A stretch of 64,000 nt of DNA from Nodularia sp034931045 (GCF_034931045.1 NZ_JAYGHH010000009.1:1-64000); one strand, 5' to 3'; shown: positions 25,643-35,445, counted from the first letter of the stretch. Made by a program: numbers and translations. The notes: generated from the sequence alone by a model not told the origin.

Positions 25643-25775
25643 TTTTGTCACTACAACGCCCTTATTGTGCTGCGTGACTAAAATCACAGAATGGTGTTAC
25701 TGTAAATATTTAAGCCAAGTAAAAGTTCTCATGTCTGCTCCCCCTCAAAGTGGTGGATCAGGAAGTGTAGACATA
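25643..25775 (-). pseudogene. Decayed 5' fragment of a GT4 glycosyltransferase
   Basis: The minus strand reads LPDPPL-stop-GGADMRTFTWLKYLQ-stop-HHSVILVTQHNKGV. This matches FPYPPSRGGTEIRTFNLLKYLQ and the following residues of the intact protein at 23068-24324. Two in-frame stops are present and everything downstream is missing. It is a relic of a duplicated relative. Confidence 0.75.
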
Positions 25776-25934
25776 GGGTCAAAATATGAACCTTTCTTAA
25801 GGGTATTTTTTAAAACTCATGGATTTTACTATTAAATTTGAGACATATTTAATACAAAGCATCAAAGTCACATACCAATTGTAACATTTCATTTTTATAC
25901 GTCTCATGTCTAACTGAATTGCTTTTTGTTCAAT

Positions 25935-26312
25935 CAACTGAAATATTGGCAAGACAAACAAATGATCCAGCAACCACTTTTGACAATTGTGACTGCTACA
26001 CTAGGTAACTACTCTGATTATTGGTTAGAACAGTTATTAAAAATTAAAGGCGAAATTGAATTTATTTTAGTTTATCCTCCTAATGGCAAAATCAAAAATA
26101 TTGATGACTCCAGAGTTAGGAGTTTAATTAGTCCCTTTAAGGGTGAAGTCATGCAAAGATTTACTGGCTTAATCAATGCTAAAGGTGATTACGTCATCGC
26201 CTTAGATGATGATGACTTTGCACATCCAGACCTCTTGAATTTGACTAGCAAATATTTTCAGTTATTTCCTGAGAGTTGGGTTTTAAGACTGAAGATTCAA
26301 AACATTAAATAT
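25935..26312 (+). repeat. 378-bp direct repeat, copy A
   Basis: Identical to 27055-27432 except for two bases. Covers the 5' end of the intact GT2 gene and about 27 bp before its ATG. Confidence 0.95.
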
Positions 26313-26915
26313 GATGATGAAGTAAGAATTAAACAAGATTGGCAAGCAATTCCTGATGTTGAACAGTTAGAGATTTGTAAAAAAACACCAGAAAATCCTT
26401 TTCCATTTCAAAATGGCAATTACAACGGTTTATTAGAAGTGCCTATTACACCTTTAGATAAATCATTAGATATTCGCCATATAATTTTTCCCTGGAAAAA
26501 GAGGACGGATCAAAATGGTATTCACTTTGAAAATTTTAATAACAAAATTTGGAAAACTGAATTAGTCAAATCAGCGCTGGCTGAATTATCCCAAGTCATG
26601 AAAGTTATGGGTGCATTAACTTGGATTCCTTTATGGAATTTGGATAGGTTATTAGGTCTATTCATTCAAGCCAAATTTTACCAGAAAGATGCTATTATTG
26701 CTCACTCTCTACCGCAGTCAGAACAAATTAGATATATTGTTAGGGATAGTTCGTTAAAAGGATTTAGATTATATTTAATTGCAGACCTGCTCTTAGTTAA
26801 AGCTTATCCCCAGTATGGCTATTTATGGAATCTAATATTTTGGCAAATTTACACCATACCACAGATATTAGGTAAGTCGGTTCAAGTCAACTTAATGAAA
26901 AAAAATAAAACTTGA
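25962..26915 (+). CDS. GT2-type glycosyltransferase
   Basis: A 317-residue protein from the ATG at 25962 (MIQQPLLTIVTATLGNYSDY). The frame continues upstream without an ATG. It has the GT-A metal motif VIALDDDDFAHPD near residue 90 and a predominantly hydrophilic C-terminal half. Function in glycan synthesis is inferred from the neighbouring glycosyltransferases. The first 117 codons are duplicated at 27082-27432. Confidence 0.82.
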   Translation: MIQQPLLTIVTATLGNYSDYWLEQLLKIKGEIEFILVYPPNGKIKNIDDSRVRSLISPFKGEVMQRFTGLINAKGDYVIALDDDDFAHPDLLNLTSKYFQLFPESWVLRLKIQNIKYDDEVRIKQDWQAIPDVEQLEICKKTPENPFPFQNGNYNGLLEVPITPLDKSLDIRHIIFPWKKRTDQNGIHFENFNNKIWKTELVKSALAELSQVMKVMGALTWIPLWNLDRLLGLFIQAKFYQKDAIIAHSLPQSEQIRYIVRDSSLKGFRLYLIADLLLVKAYPQYGYLWNLIFWQIYTIPQILGKSVQVNLMKKNKT

Positions 26916-27054
26916 GATGTTTTTCTACTATCGCATAAATTTAATTTTAATATTGAATAAGCTTTTCCAAATTCTGCTTTTAACCTACAGTATTTAGAAA
27001 AATATTTGGCAAGTAATATTACTTGTAATTTAAAACCAGCTAGACTCTTTCAAA

Positions 27055-27432
27055 CAACTAAAATATTGGCAAGACAAACAAATGATCCAGCAACCACTTT
27101 TGACAATTGTGACTGCTACACTAGGTAACTACTCTGATTATTGGTTAGAACAGTTATTAAAAATTAAAGGCGAAATTGAATTTATTTTAGTTTATCCTCC
27201 TAATGGCAAAATCAAAAATATTGATGACTCCAGAGTTAGGAGTTTAATTAGTCCCTTTAAGGGTGAAGTCATGCAAAGATTTACTGGCTTAATCAATGCT
27301 AAAGGTGATTACGTCATCGCCTTAGATGATGATGACTTTGCACATCCAGACCTCTTGAATTTGACTAGCAAATATTTTCAGTTATTTCCTGAGAGTTGGG
27401 TTTTAAGGCTGAAGATTCAAAACATTAAATAT
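27055..27432 (+). repeat. 378-bp direct repeat, copy B
   Basis: Second copy of the GT2 gene start, 1120 bp downstream of copy A, with only two differences. The duplication is therefore recent, or kept similar by gene conversion. Confidence 0.95.
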
Positions 27433-27504
27433 AAAGTATGCCGCAATGGATACGGTTTATTTGGCTGCTGTGCATCGGAAGTTATTAGAAATATCCAATC
27501 CTGA
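27082..27504 (+). pseudogene. Truncated GT2 copy joined to unrelated sequence
   Basis: Codons 1-117 repeat the intact GT2 gene, including the DDDD motif. The sequence then switches at 27432 and the frame ends after 23 unrelated residues. In another frame the joined sequence reads KYAAMDTVYLAAVHRKLLEI to a stop at 27522, looking like the tail of a different gene, possibly a PIN-type protein. The truncated protein lacks most of the transferase and is unlikely to be active. Confidence 0.8.
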
Positions 27505-27519
27505 TGTTGTAGATAAAAA

Positions 27520-28315
27520 TTAAACAAATAATACACGTGACCAACTATCAAGAATATCTATCATTTTATCGCCACTAATACCTTTAGCTAGTTTTTTGCC
27601 ATTAGTAACTTTCACTCTTTCTATAACATCTTTTAAAGATTCAAATTTTTTATTGTCACGCTCTTTTTTTACACTTTCAGCAATACTAACGGCTTTTTTA
27701 TCAGGAAATCCAGCAGTTTTTAGCCTGAAAGTTAGGTCTATTAGACCCAGTTTATTAAATGTTTCTAGTGGTGTAATTTGTTTGGGGATCTGATTTTCAA
27801 GAAGCTTGATAGTATCGTATAGCTTTTGTCTCTCTTGTCTTTCTTGTGCTATTTCTGATCTTAATTCTTGAATTTGCATTTCTAATATACTAGGATTAGA
27901 GTTTGCTATATGTGATGAATTTGAACTAGTTGNNNNNNNNNNNNNNNNNNNNNNNNNNNNNNNNNNNNNNNNNNNCAGTTACGTTATTTACTACTTTATT
28001 GGCAGAATCTACACTTTTAAGAATGACTGCTTGCTTTAAAACTGCTTCCTCTTGTTCTGATGGAATAATTAAAGCATTGACCATTTCGCCTTCATCAGAA
28101 TTTTTTTCTCTAGCTCTTACAGCAGCATAATATTCAAAATGTCCATCAATTACTTCATATTTTTCAAAGCCAATCTTTCTTAAAACTAATGGCTTAAGTA
28201 AACCTCCAGATTCTAAAATCTTATCAGCCAGAATATTTAAATCAGCCTCTGCAAATTTTGAACGCGGAACACTTGAAGTAACGCCTGCAACATCTACCAT
28301 CAAAAAATTAGTCAT
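27520..28315 (-). CDS. ParB-like partner protein, interrupted by an assembly gap
   Basis: N-terminal part (28315 to about 27976) is a ParB/Srx-type domain: LADKILESGGLLKPLVLR then EKYEVIDGHFEYYAAVRARE. After 43 Ns (27933-27975) the frame resumes with a coiled-coil (SEIAQERQERQKLYDTIK). A small helical domain containing FESLKDVIERVK and KMIDILDSWSR follows. The two halves are out of register by one base across the Ns, so the gap length is probably wrong. The start overlaps the end of the nuclease-ParA gene, indicating one operon. Total is about 265 residues. It probably binds DNA or bridges the ATPase to DNA. Confidence 0.7.
27933..27975. other. Assembly gap (43 N) inside the ParB-like gene
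   Basis: A run of N; true length unknown. Confidence 0.99.
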
Positions 28316-29697
28316 TATTTTAACCCCAATTTTGTCATAACTTCTATAGCTAAAGATTCAAATTCAGCAGCAGCAATATTTGCAGAAGATTCATTTTTAG
28401 CAAAATCTAAAATAGATTTTGGATCAGGAATTTCCAAATTTCCTATAATTATAGTCCTATTAATGCAAGCAGATAAAGCTGTTCTCTCAGAGATAATACT
28501 ATCCATCAGTGGAAAATCATAACGGTCATTAATTACACTTTTGTGCTTAAAAAAATTGTGTTTTAAATATTGAGCATTAGTTGAAATTTTAGAAGGAAGA
28601 ACACCCATAATTATCAATGGTGCTTTTCCTAAACCTTCCTTATTCTCATTAATTTCTTGCTTGATAAAGTTTTTAACACTGGGCAAACCTTGGTTGGAGA
28701 ATGGTTTTAAATCTGAAGGAATTATCAAGTAATCAGCAGCAGTTAAAGCAGCTTGTGCATATAAATCAAGAGATGGAGGAGTGTCAATAATTGCAATATC
28801 ATATTCAGACTTTACTTTTTCTAGTTTTCTAGCTAGTCTACTTCTAGCAGCTCCAGATTGGACTAAGTTAGACTGAAGTGAAACTAAGGTAATATGTGAA
28901 GGAATAACATCAATCTCTGGGTCATTAAAAAATTGAGATTTGCGAACAATATCTGGTATAAAATTTTTATCAGTTTTTTCTAATAAGTGATATACATTAC
29001 GATCTTTTAAATCATCATCTTCTTCAAATTGAAATTTTACTAGTCCTGTCGCAAAGGTTGTATTAGCCTGAGCATCCATATCAATTAAAAGGACTTTTTT
29101 ACCTTTTTTACTTAATGCTGCTGCTAAGTTAATCGCAACTGTAGTTTTACCTACACCTCCCTTATGATGGTAAATTGCAATTGTTTTCATATAATTTTGC
29201 CTCTTATTGTCAGGAATTGAATTAGTTTGAGTTATCTGAATTTTTGATTGATGTATAATCTGCCTTTTTCTGATGCTATCTATAGCAATAAAATTTTTAA
29301 TTTCTTCTATCTTCTCCTCAACATCCTTTCCATTACACTGAAACACTAGCTGAATATCATATTGCAACTTTTCATAAATTCTGATTTCCTTCCCATTAGT
29401 CAACAACCCATATCGCGCATTCAAACTTGTTAAATAATGCCTGAGTCTAAGGACATGATTATTTAAATTTTGCTTTGGATGCTTTGCCTCCATGACAACA
29501 CTCATCGGCGAATTAGCATCTAAAACCAAGGGAATAACTTGTACTGCGAATGCTAAGAAATCCAAACGAATGCTACCAAGGGCAACTTCTTGATGCCACG
29601 TATCGGGAGTATACCCTAACTGTGGCAGCAAATACTGAACTATGAGTTTGCTTTCAACTTCGCTTTCATTACGACACAGTTCAGGATTAAACGGCAA
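28315..29697 (-). CDS. Fusion of an HsdR-N-like nuclease domain with a ParA ATPase
   Basis: A 460-residue protein. Residues 1-125 resemble the N-terminal domain of type I restriction HsdR. Helix ESEVESKLIVQYLLPQLGY, then SIRLDFLAF (Asp46) and VVMEAKHPKQN (Glu70-x-Lys72) complete a PD-(D/E)XK site, with YGLLTNGKEIRIYEK after it. Residues 170-460 are a ParA/Soj ATPase: KGGVGKTT (179-186), VLLIDMDAQAN, and IAIIDTPPS. An AAGAGG lies about ten bases before the internal Met170 (29190), so a separate ParA could also be made from an internal start. It overlaps the ParB-like gene. Role unknown; defence or segregation of an element. Confidence 0.82.
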   Translation of the reverse strand: MPFNPELCRNESEVESKLIVQYLLPQLGYTPDTWHQEVALGSIRLDFLAFAVQVIPLVLDANSPMSVVMEAKHPKQNLNNHVLRLRHYLTSLNARYGLLTNGKEIRIYEKLQYDIQLVFQCNGKDVEEKIEEIKNFIAIDSIRKRQIIHQSKIQITQTNSIPDNKRQNYMKTIAIYHHKGGVGKTTVAINLAAALSKKGKKVLLIDMDAQANTTFATGLVKFQFEEDDDLKDRNVYHLLEKTDKNFIPDIVRKSQFFNDPEIDVIPSHITLVSLQSNLVQSGAARSRLARKLEKVKSEYDIAIIDTPPSLDLYAQAALTAADYLIIPSDLKPFSNQGLPSVKNFIKQEINENKEGLGKAPLIIMGVLPSKISTNAQYLKHNFFKHKSVINDRYDFPLMDSIISERTALSACINRTIIIGNLEIPDPKSILDFAKNESSANIAAAEFESLAIEVMTKLGLK

Positions 29698-30165
29698 TAT
29701 ACTTTACCTCAATAAAATTGCTACATTGGCAAAAACCGTATGCAGTTTAAAACATAACACAGATACTTAAGATTGTGTGATAAAAATTGCTTAATGATAT
29801 GTATATAAATAAGATTATGCTTAGTATTTTTACAAAAAATGAGTATATTATAATTTTGGCAAATAAAATTTACATTATGGAGTAGCTTTTATAAATTTCA
29901 CTCATATTCTCCGCGCCTGGTGCGTTTCTGCGTGAGCCAAAAAAGATTAAAAATTACGGTAAACAAATCAAAAACCCAAATTTTGAGTATTTTTTCCTAC
30001 ACGCATTTGATAACTAAACCCGTACTGCTATAATCTAACTGCCTCAATAGAGACAAAGCTAACCTTGAAGATTACGGAAAATATTAAATTTAATAGAAGT
30101 TTTAATTATTCCGTACAGGTGTACGCTACCTAGATATGGGAATGCGTCAACAAAGGACTTAACCA
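29698..30165. other. Divergent promoter region
   Basis: A 468-bp AT-rich region between the divergent nuclease-ParA and ParA genes. No open frame or strong palindrome is recognised. Confidence 0.6.
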
Positions 30166-31050
30166 ATGGGATATGTAATTGCAACTGCAAATATGAAAGG
30201 TGGCGTTGGTAAAACCACCCTCACTGTCAACATCGCTACTTGTTTAGCCAAAAATCACGGTAAACGCGTGCTTGTGCTTGATTTAGATAGCCAAATCAGC
30301 GCTACGCTTAGTTTAATGTCGCCTTTAGACTTTGCCAAACTTCGCAAACAACGCAAGACGTTTCGATATTTGATAGACCAAGTTATCAATCCTGAACCAG
30401 AAGCTAAACTGACAATTCATGATATTATCAAATCTCAAGTTTGTAACCTGCCTGGGCTAGATTTATTACCCGGAGACATTGATTTATATGATGAGTTTCT
30501 AGTTTCAGAAATGCTACATCAACAAGCTAAGGCTTTGGGTGAACCTGATTTTGAAACTGTTTGGAATCGCTTTGAAAGAGTCTTGATTAATAATATTTTA
30601 AAACCAGTGCGTGATGAATATGATTTCATCCTGCTAGATTGTGCGCCTGGCTATAATTTGTTGACTCGTAGTGCTTTGGCTACAAGTGATTTCTACATTC
30701 TCCCGGCTAAACCAGAACCTTTATCTGTTGTAGGTATTCAACTATTAGAAAGACGTATCGCTCAATTAAAAGATAGTCATGAACATGAAGCTAAAATAGA
30801 TATTAAGATGCTGGGAATTGTTTTTAGTATGGCTAGTTCTAATCTGTTAAATGGCAGATATTACAGACAAGTTATGCACCGGGTTGTGGAAGATTTTGGT
30901 GTAGATAAAATTTGTAAAGCACAAATACCAGTTGACATGAATGTGGCTAAGGCTGTTGATAGTTTTATGCCGGTTGTTTTAACTGCACCTCAATCATCTG
31001 GTTCCAAGGCATTTTTTCAGTTAACTCAGGAGTTGTTGCAGAAGTTGTAA
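30166..31050 (+). CDS. ParA/MinD-type ATPase
   Basis: A 294-residue deviant Walker ATPase: NMKGGVGKTTLTVN (P-loop Lys11 signature), VLVLDLDSQISATLS, and FILLDCAPGYNLLTRSALA. A late segment QIPVDMNVAKAVDSFMPVV is of the type seen in ParA. Such ATPases position plasmids, chromosomes or protein cargo on the nucleoid. No ParB or McdB-like partner gene is adjacent, so its cargo is unknown. It is not closely similar to the other two ParA proteins of this window. Confidence 0.9.
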   Translation: MGYVIATANMKGGVGKTTLTVNIATCLAKNHGKRVLVLDLDSQISATLSLMSPLDFAKLRKQRKTFRYLIDQVINPEPEAKLTIHDIIKSQVCNLPGLDLLPGDIDLYDEFLVSEMLHQQAKALGEPDFETVWNRFERVLINNILKPVRDEYDFILLDCAPGYNLLTRSALATSDFYILPAKPEPLSVVGIQLLERRIAQLKDSHEHEAKIDIKMLGIVFSMASSNLLNGRYYRQVMHRVVEDFGVDKICKAQIPVDMNVAKAVDSFMPVVLTAPQSSGSKAFFQLTQELLQKL

Positions 31051-31092
31051 TATCAAGTCCGGTTAATTAGTTACAATTACTACAATCATTCT

Positions 31093-31224
31093 ACCCCACC
31101 CCCAACCCCTCTCCGCAAGCGAGGAGGGGAGTAAGAAGTATTAAACTCTACTTGATATTCTCCCCTTTCCTTAGCTTCGCGTAGCGTCTCCCTTTGAGAG
31201 AAGCAGATGGGCTGGGGGTGAGGT
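31093..31224. repeat. Long palindromic repeat between parA and ileS
   Basis: Outer arms ACCCCACCCCCAACCCC and GGGCTGGGGGTGAGG are roughly complementary. The inner segment CTCCGCAAGCGAGGAGGGGA can form its own hairpin. The inner segment closely matches the insert inside ileS at 33286-33333. It is a common type of cyanobacterial intergenic repeat. Confidence 0.7.
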
Positions 31225-31235
31225 TCTGTATTTAA

Positions 31236-34142
31236 TTAAAACTCTCCCGCTAAGGCTGGAACGCACCTTTCACAGAGTAGGGGATGCTCTGCTGATTCTC
31301 CCACATGGGTGGAGTAATTCCAACAGCGATCGCACTTTTTCCCTTCTGCATTTACTACCGCAATTCCCCAGCTATCTGACTGCAAATTATATTTCAAACC
31401 TTGCAAAGCTTCCGCAGAATCTAAAACTTCCACTTGGGAGGTGATAAACATATAGCGCAGTTCATCGATACCATTACCAATTTCAGGATTTCGGGTTTTT
31501 ACCGCAGAACGCAATTGCTCATCCTTGACATATAGCAAGATTTTTGCTTCTAGGGAAGAACCAATCATTTTTTCTCCCCTGGCTTGTTCTAACACTTTAT
31601 TCACATCATCACGAATTTTGCGGATTTGTTGCCAAAATTCTGCCAATTCATGATTCCGCCACTGTTCATCTACCTTTACCCAACCAGCTTCAAATACTGA
31701 TTTACATGATGTTTGGTAAGGGATAAATTGCCAGATATCCTCAGCAGTGTGACACAAAACAGGTGCGATCGCGCGTGCTAAATTCTCCAAAGCAATTTGC
31801 AAAACTGTTTGACAACTGCGACGGCGGAAAGCATCCGGGGAACTGATGTACAATCTATCTTTAGCAACATCTAAATAGAAGTTGGATAAATCCACCACGC
31901 AGAAATTCAGCACAGTTTGGAAAAAGCGAAAGAATTGGAAACTGTCAAAAGCTGCTGTCACTTCCTGAAACACCTCAGTCATCCGGTGTAACATATAGCG
32001 GTCAAGTTCTGGCAAATCTGACAAAGGTACTGCATCCTTTACCGGGTCAAAATCATCCAAGCTACCCAACAAGAACCGCGCTGTATTGCGAATCTTGCCT
32101 CTGACATCATTCATTTGTTTAATGATGTTACCACCCAGACGCACATCAGAAGAATAATCTACCGACGAAGCCCACAAACGCAGGATATCAGCACCATAAG
32201 GGGGTTCTTTTTTCTGGTCTTTTCCGCCATTAATTACCACTTGGGGGTCAACCACATTCCCCACAGACTTACTCATTTTCCGCCCTTGTTCATCTAAAAC
32301 AAAGCCGTGAGTTAAGACAGTTTTGTAAGGTGCAATGCCATTTACCGCTACACTGGTGAGCAGACTTGACTGGAACCAACCCCGATGTTGGTCGGAACCT
32401 TCCAAATACATATCAGCAGGATAGCGTAACTCTGGACGCTGTTTAACTACAGCCGCCCAAGATGAACCAGAATCAAACCAGACATCCATAGTATCTGTAC
32501 CTTTGCGGTAAGACTTGCCATTATTGCGGTAAGACTCTGGTAATAACTCCTCAACCGACATTTCCCACCAAGCATTAGAACCTTTCTCAGCAATAATTCC
32601 TTGGACGTGATTGATACTTTCCTCATTCAGTAATGGTTCCCCGGTGGCTTCATCGTAGAACACCGGAATGGGTACACCCCAAGAACGCTGACGAGAAATA
32701 CACCAATCAGAACGTTCAGCCACCATTGGCCGGATACGATTTTCACCTTGGGCTGGAATCCATTTTACACTAGCGATCGCCTTTAAAGCCTCATCCCGAA
32801 ATCCAGCCACAGAAGCAAACCATTGTTCAGTCGCCCGGAAAATCGTCGGCTTTTTCGTCCGCCAATCATAAGGATATTTGTGAGGATAAGCTTCCTCCTT
32901 CAACAGAGAACCAGCCGCAGTCAACGCATCAATTACCGCCTGATTTCCATCACCCAAAACATTCAACCCAGCAAACTCACCCGCCTCCTGAGTAAAATCA
33001 CCATTGTCATCCACAGGCGCAAGAATCGGCAAACCATAACGCTGACCAACAATGTAATCTTCTTGACCGTGACCCGGTGCAGTATGTACCAACCCAGTAC
33101 CCGACTCAGTAGTGATATAATCACCACCCACCACCACCGGACTCTCCCTATCAAACAAAGGATGACGATAAGTAGAATGTTCTAAATCCTGACCCTTAAA
33201 TGTGGCTTTTACAGTTAGCTGAGTGGAAAGGGTAGCTGACAAACGTTCTACTAAGTCTGCGGCGACGATAAGGTAACGGAATTTTACTCCCTCAGTCCCT
33301 TCTTTACTCCCCCTCTCTGCTTGCGGGGAGGGTTCTACCTCCACCACAGAATAATTCAAATCGCCATTCACTGCCACAGCCAAATTCCCCGGAATCGTCC
33401 AAGGAGTAGTAGTCCAGATAGCGACACCCAAATTAGGCAAAAATTCACCCAACACAGGTTTAGCAGCCTCAGACAGCCCGGTAATGGGAAAAGCCGCATA
33501 GATACTTCTCGAAGTGTGACCCTCTGGATATTCCAACTCCGCCTCAGCCAAAGCCGTCTTAGAACTAGGACTCCAGTGAACCGGCTTCAAACCACGATAG
33601 ATGTATCCTTTTAACACCATCTGACCGAACACACCGATTTGCGCTGCTTCATATTCCGGCTTCAGAGTGAGATAAGGATGCTCCCAATCACCCCAAATAC
33701 CGTAGCGTTTAAAACATTCCAGTTGGTCATCTACGGTAGCTAGGGCAAACTCTTTAGCTTTTGCCCGCAGTGTTAAAGGCGTTAAACTTTGCCGTTCTGC
33801 CGACTTCATCTTTTGCAGAACTTTCAACTCAATGGGTAATCCGTGACAATCCCAACCCGCCACGTATCTAACTTTACGCCCTTGTAGTAATTGGTAGCGG
33901 TTAATAATATCTTTGAGAATTTTATTTAAGGCATGACCAATATGCAATGAGCCGTTGGCGTAGGGAGGCCCATCATGGAGTATAAATAATTCGCCGGGGT
34001 TTTCTTTTGACAGGCGATCGTAAATGTTATTTTCCGCCCAGAATTTTTGGATTTCAGGTTCCCGCTTGATGGCGTTAGCCCGCATATCGAATTTAGTTTT
34101 GGGTAAGTTTACCGTATCTTTGTAGTTTCCAGGTTCTGTCAC
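31236..34142 (-). CDS. ileS: Isoleucyl-tRNA synthetase
   Basis: A 968-residue class I synthetase charging tRNA-Ile. HIGH motif GSLHIGHALNK at residues 67-70, the editing domain, KMSKS motif in GRKMSKSVGN, anticodon-binding helices, and a C-terminal zinc-binding CDRCW...CERC. Residues of about 271-286 (SPQAERGSKEGTEG) are encoded by a palindromic repeat inserted in frame between a VVEVE strand and VKFRYLIV. Its codon content and GC differ from the rest. Essential, so the insertion must be tolerated. Monocistronic. Confidence 0.97.
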   Translation of the reverse strand: MTEPGNYKDTVNLPKTKFDMRANAIKREPEIQKFWAENNIYDRLSKENPGELFILHDGPPYANGSLHIGHALNKILKDIINRYQLLQGRKVRYVAGWDCHGLPIELKVLQKMKSAERQSLTPLTLRAKAKEFALATVDDQLECFKRYGIWGDWEHPYLTLKPEYEAAQIGVFGQMVLKGYIYRGLKPVHWSPSSKTALAEAELEYPEGHTSRSIYAAFPITGLSEAAKPVLGEFLPNLGVAIWTTTPWTIPGNLAVAVNGDLNYSVVEVEPSPQAERGSKEGTEGVKFRYLIVAADLVERLSATLSTQLTVKATFKGQDLEHSTYRHPLFDRESPVVVGGDYITTESGTGLVHTAPGHGQEDYIVGQRYGLPILAPVDDNGDFTQEAGEFAGLNVLGDGNQAVIDALTAAGSLLKEEAYPHKYPYDWRTKKPTIFRATEQWFASVAGFRDEALKAIASVKWIPAQGENRIRPMVAERSDWCISRQRSWGVPIPVFYDEATGEPLLNEESINHVQGIIAEKGSNAWWEMSVEELLPESYRNNGKSYRKGTDTMDVWFDSGSSWAAVVKQRPELRYPADMYLEGSDQHRGWFQSSLLTSVAVNGIAPYKTVLTHGFVLDEQGRKMSKSVGNVVDPQVVINGGKDQKKEPPYGADILRLWASSVDYSSDVRLGGNIIKQMNDVRGKIRNTARFLLGSLDDFDPVKDAVPLSDLPELDRYMLHRMTEVFQEVTAAFDSFQFFRFFQTVLNFCVVDLSNFYLDVAKDRLYISSPDAFRRRSCQTVLQIALENLARAIAPVLCHTAEDIWQFIPYQTSCKSVFEAGWVKVDEQWRNHELAEFWQQIRKIRDDVNKVLEQARGEKMIGSSLEAKILLYVKDEQLRSAVKTRNPEIGNGIDELRYMFITSQVEVLDSAEALQGLKYNLQSDSWGIAVVNAEGKKCDRCWNYSTHVGESAEHPLLCERCVPALAGEF
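33286..33333 (-). repeat. In-frame palindromic insert inside ileS
   Basis: On the coding strand it reads ACCCTCCCCGCAAGC and then GGGGGAGTAAAGAAGGG, very similar to the intergenic repeat near 31105-31140. Its length of about 48 bp preserves the ileS frame. Confidence 0.75.
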
Positions 34143-34320
34143 AGTCTCATGCCTAAGATTATATGTGCAGGTTATCCGATCAATTATAAGAGATAGGATG
34201 AAGGCTAGTTACAGCGATGTGCGATCGCTCAAAATTAGCTCAATACTAGGCTCAGTTGCTTTTCTAGACATTCAGTAATTTATAAATTACTATACTTATT
34301 GTAACCTAGAGTAATTACGT

Positions 34321-35445
34321 ATGGCTAATGATTCCTTCTTTGATGAACCGAAAGAGCAATCTTTAGTAAAAGCCAGAATTGTTGAAAACTATTTTTGGGC
34401 TTGGGCAAAAGTAATTATTGCACAGATTAAATCTCAAAAAAGTAAAGGTAGAAGAGTAGATGAAAAAATTGCCTATATAGACCTTTTCGCTGGTACAGGT
34501 ATGTACAAAGATGGTTCAAAATCAACACCTATCAAAGTTTTAGAAAAAGCTATTTCTGATCCAGATATAAGAAATATGCTAGTGACATTATTTAATGATG
34601 CTAAAGTTGATCACATCTATTCTTTGCAAAAAGCTATAGATGCAATTACTGGCATTGATGATTTAAAATATAAACCTGAAGTAACCAATTTTAAAATTGG
34701 TGAAAAGAATCTTGAAATATTTGATGTTCCTACACTATTTTTTTTAGACCCATACTCATATAAAGGATTATCACTTAACCTTATTTATGCAGTTGTGAAA
34801 AATTGGGGCTGTGATTGCCTCTTCTTTTTTAATTACAATCGTATAAATATGGATTTAACTAATCCCATTGTTGAAGATGATATAAATGACCTATTTGGCA
34901 AAATAAGAGCAGATATAGTACGCAAAAAATTAAAATTAATTAAGTCAGAAGATAGAGAATTTACTATTATCGAAGCTATTTGTGAAGCATTAAAAGAAAT
35001 TGGTATTAAATATGTTCAACCGTTTCGTTTTAAACATGAAAAATTTAAACGTACAAGCCATCACTTAATTTTTGTAAGTAAGGACAAAAGGGGCTATCAA
35101 ATCATCAAAGATATCATGGCTAAAGAAAGTTCTTATCAAAATCAAGGTGTACCGTCTTTTGAATATAATCCAGCTACCTCTAGACAACTTTCGCTGTTTG
35201 AAAGCTCAACTCCTCTAGATGATTTAGAACAAATGCTAATTGATGAATTTGCAGGTCAAACAATAACCATGAAAGAAATTTATCTACAGCATAACGTTGG
35301 TAGAAGTTTCATTGATAAAAATTATAAAGACGCTCTAAAAAATCTTGAATCTCAAGGTAAAATCACTACAGAACCACCTGTTAATGAACGAAGAAAAAAT
35401 ACCTTTGGAGATTCTGTTAAAGTTACATTTCCACCTAAGCAGTAA
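34321..35445 (+). CDS. Three-Cys-motif partner protein (TcmP family)
   Basis: A 374-residue protein. Its N-terminal half resembles a Rossmann methyltransferase (DLFAGTGMY as motif I; FFLDPYSYKGLS as a DPPY-like motif), followed by a long helical part. The C-terminal 70 residues form a winged-helix-like end (TMKEIYLQHNVGRSFIDKNY, then DALKNLESQGKITTEPP). TcmP proteins are encoded beside three-Cys-motif (DUF5131) proteins, as here, where the partner is convergent and overlaps by 11 bp. Their joint role is not established; DNA/RNA modification or defence is possible. AT-rich compared with ileS. Confidence 0.85.
   Translation: MANDSFFDEPKEQSLVKARIVENYFWAWAKVIIAQIKSQKSKGRRVDEKIAYIDLFAGTGMYKDGSKSTPIKVLEKAISDPDIRNMLVTLFNDAKVDHIYSLQKAIDAITGIDDLKYKPEVTNFKIGEKNLEIFDVPTLFFLDPYSYKGLSLNLIYAVVKNWGCDCLFFFNYNRINMDLTNPIVEDDINDLFGKIRADIVRKKLKLIKSEDREFTIIEAICEALKEIGIKYVQPFRFKHEKFKRTSHHLIFVSKDKRGYQIIKDIMAKESSYQNQGVPSFEYNPATSRQLSLFESSTPLDDLEQMLIDEFAGQTITMKEIYLQHNVGRSFIDKNYKDALKNLESQGKITTEPPVNERRKNTFGDSVKVTFPPKQ

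Noticed and set aside
29190..29697. Treating the nuclease part and ParA as two separate genes
   Set aside because: No stop codon separates them, so one frame is reported. The internal start is only noted as an alternative.
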